Below are positions 63,883 through 64,000 of a DNA stretch of 64,000 bases, piece by piece. Both the position numbers and the translations under genes were made by a program. The notes under the pieces were generated by a model. That model made no database searches. It was given only the letters and a program-made list of their open reading frames with translations, and was not told the DNA's origin. The DNA lies in NCBI GenBank assembly GCA_907163375.1, contig CAJQUW010005321.1, positions 124,001 to 188,000 on the forward strand, written 5' to 3'. Each line of letters starts with the position of its first letter. Position 1 is the stretch's first letter. Source of the DNA: Prostheceraeus crozeri. Taxonomy: Eukaryota > Platyhelminthes > Polycladida > Euryleptidae.

Positions 63883-64000
63883 GTGGAAAACGTGCTCGTT
63901 TATATGGAATTATATCAGCATCATAACCATTACTGCAGCACAATCAATGGGCATTCATCTCTTCCAAACATTCACAAAATCTCCGCAAAAACGGCTCATC

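Noticed and set aside
1-64000. CRISPR arrays, tRNA and rRNA genes
   Set aside because: Looked for by repeat spacing and conserved arms; none seen, and CRISPR is not expected in animal DNA.

Overview
The window is animal nuclear DNA, AT-rich, and most likely from a marine or other aquatic invertebrate. The evidence is a very dense mix of animal-type mobile elements: a Polinton/adintovirus-like element, CR1-like LINEs, Penelope-like elements with GIY-YIG nuclease and hammerhead motifs, Harbinger, Tc1/mariner and hAT. No single-copy host gene, tRNA or rRNA gene was recognised. The phylum cannot be settled from the sequence.

Positions 1 to about 19,300 are one Polinton (Maverick)/adintovirus-like endogenous virus. 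Its left end lies outside the window and its right terminus was not found. The plus-strand left part carries an unknown basic-tailed protein, two RING-like proteins, a DEDDh-type exonuclease, and a small protein resembling a domain of the element's own DNA polymerase. It then carries a tight block: basic protein, A32/FtsK-like packaging ATPase, conserved Polinton protein, Cys-rich protein, chromodomain integrase, core-like basic protein, hexon-like major capsid protein and adenain-like protease. Facing this block on the minus strand are a TATA-binding-protein-like gene (7458-8003) and two tandem paralogous genes. Two large related structural proteins follow (8764-11714), then a minus-strand protein-primed family B DNA polymerase (11930-15897). 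The polymerase has two predicted mini-introns and one frame break. Small accessory genes occupy 16.1-19.3 kb, including a predicted spliced short gene followed by a perfect-consensus histone-type 3' stem-loop.

The most interesting reading of this element is a two-class transcription scheme. The polymerase and several accessory genes have ordinary TATA boxes. Each structural gene or gene block is instead preceded, 27-42 bases before its first start codon, by TATGCAAA or a close variant. Inside the blocks the genes abut or overlap (ATGA, TAATG). The element also encodes its own TBP-fold protein, which invites comparison with the TBP-like late-gene factors of some herpesviruses.

Positions 19.9-30 kb hold a decayed LINE, tandem and GC-rich repeats, and a relic of a second, different Polinton on the minus strand. 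Positions 30.6-35.3 kb are a large inverted repeat carrying hAT transposase remnants, with a Tc1 element inserted in one arm at a TA. Positions 36.0-43.3 kb are a three-level nest: a CR1-like LINE, split by a Harbinger (3-bp CAG duplication), which is itself split by a 3.06-kb element with CAGTGGTCGGA termini and a 6-bp duplication. Positions 46.6-47.5 kb are a near-perfect palindrome from a Penelope-like element with two hammerhead motifs. A mariner lies at 51.0-52.4 kb. Another mariner (54.7-58.8 kb) is split by a Penelope-like element with a 12-bp target duplication, an inverted 5' copy and two more hammerhead motifs. A non-autonomous hAT-like element with an exact 8-bp duplication closes the window. 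The remaining stretches show nothing that could be supported.
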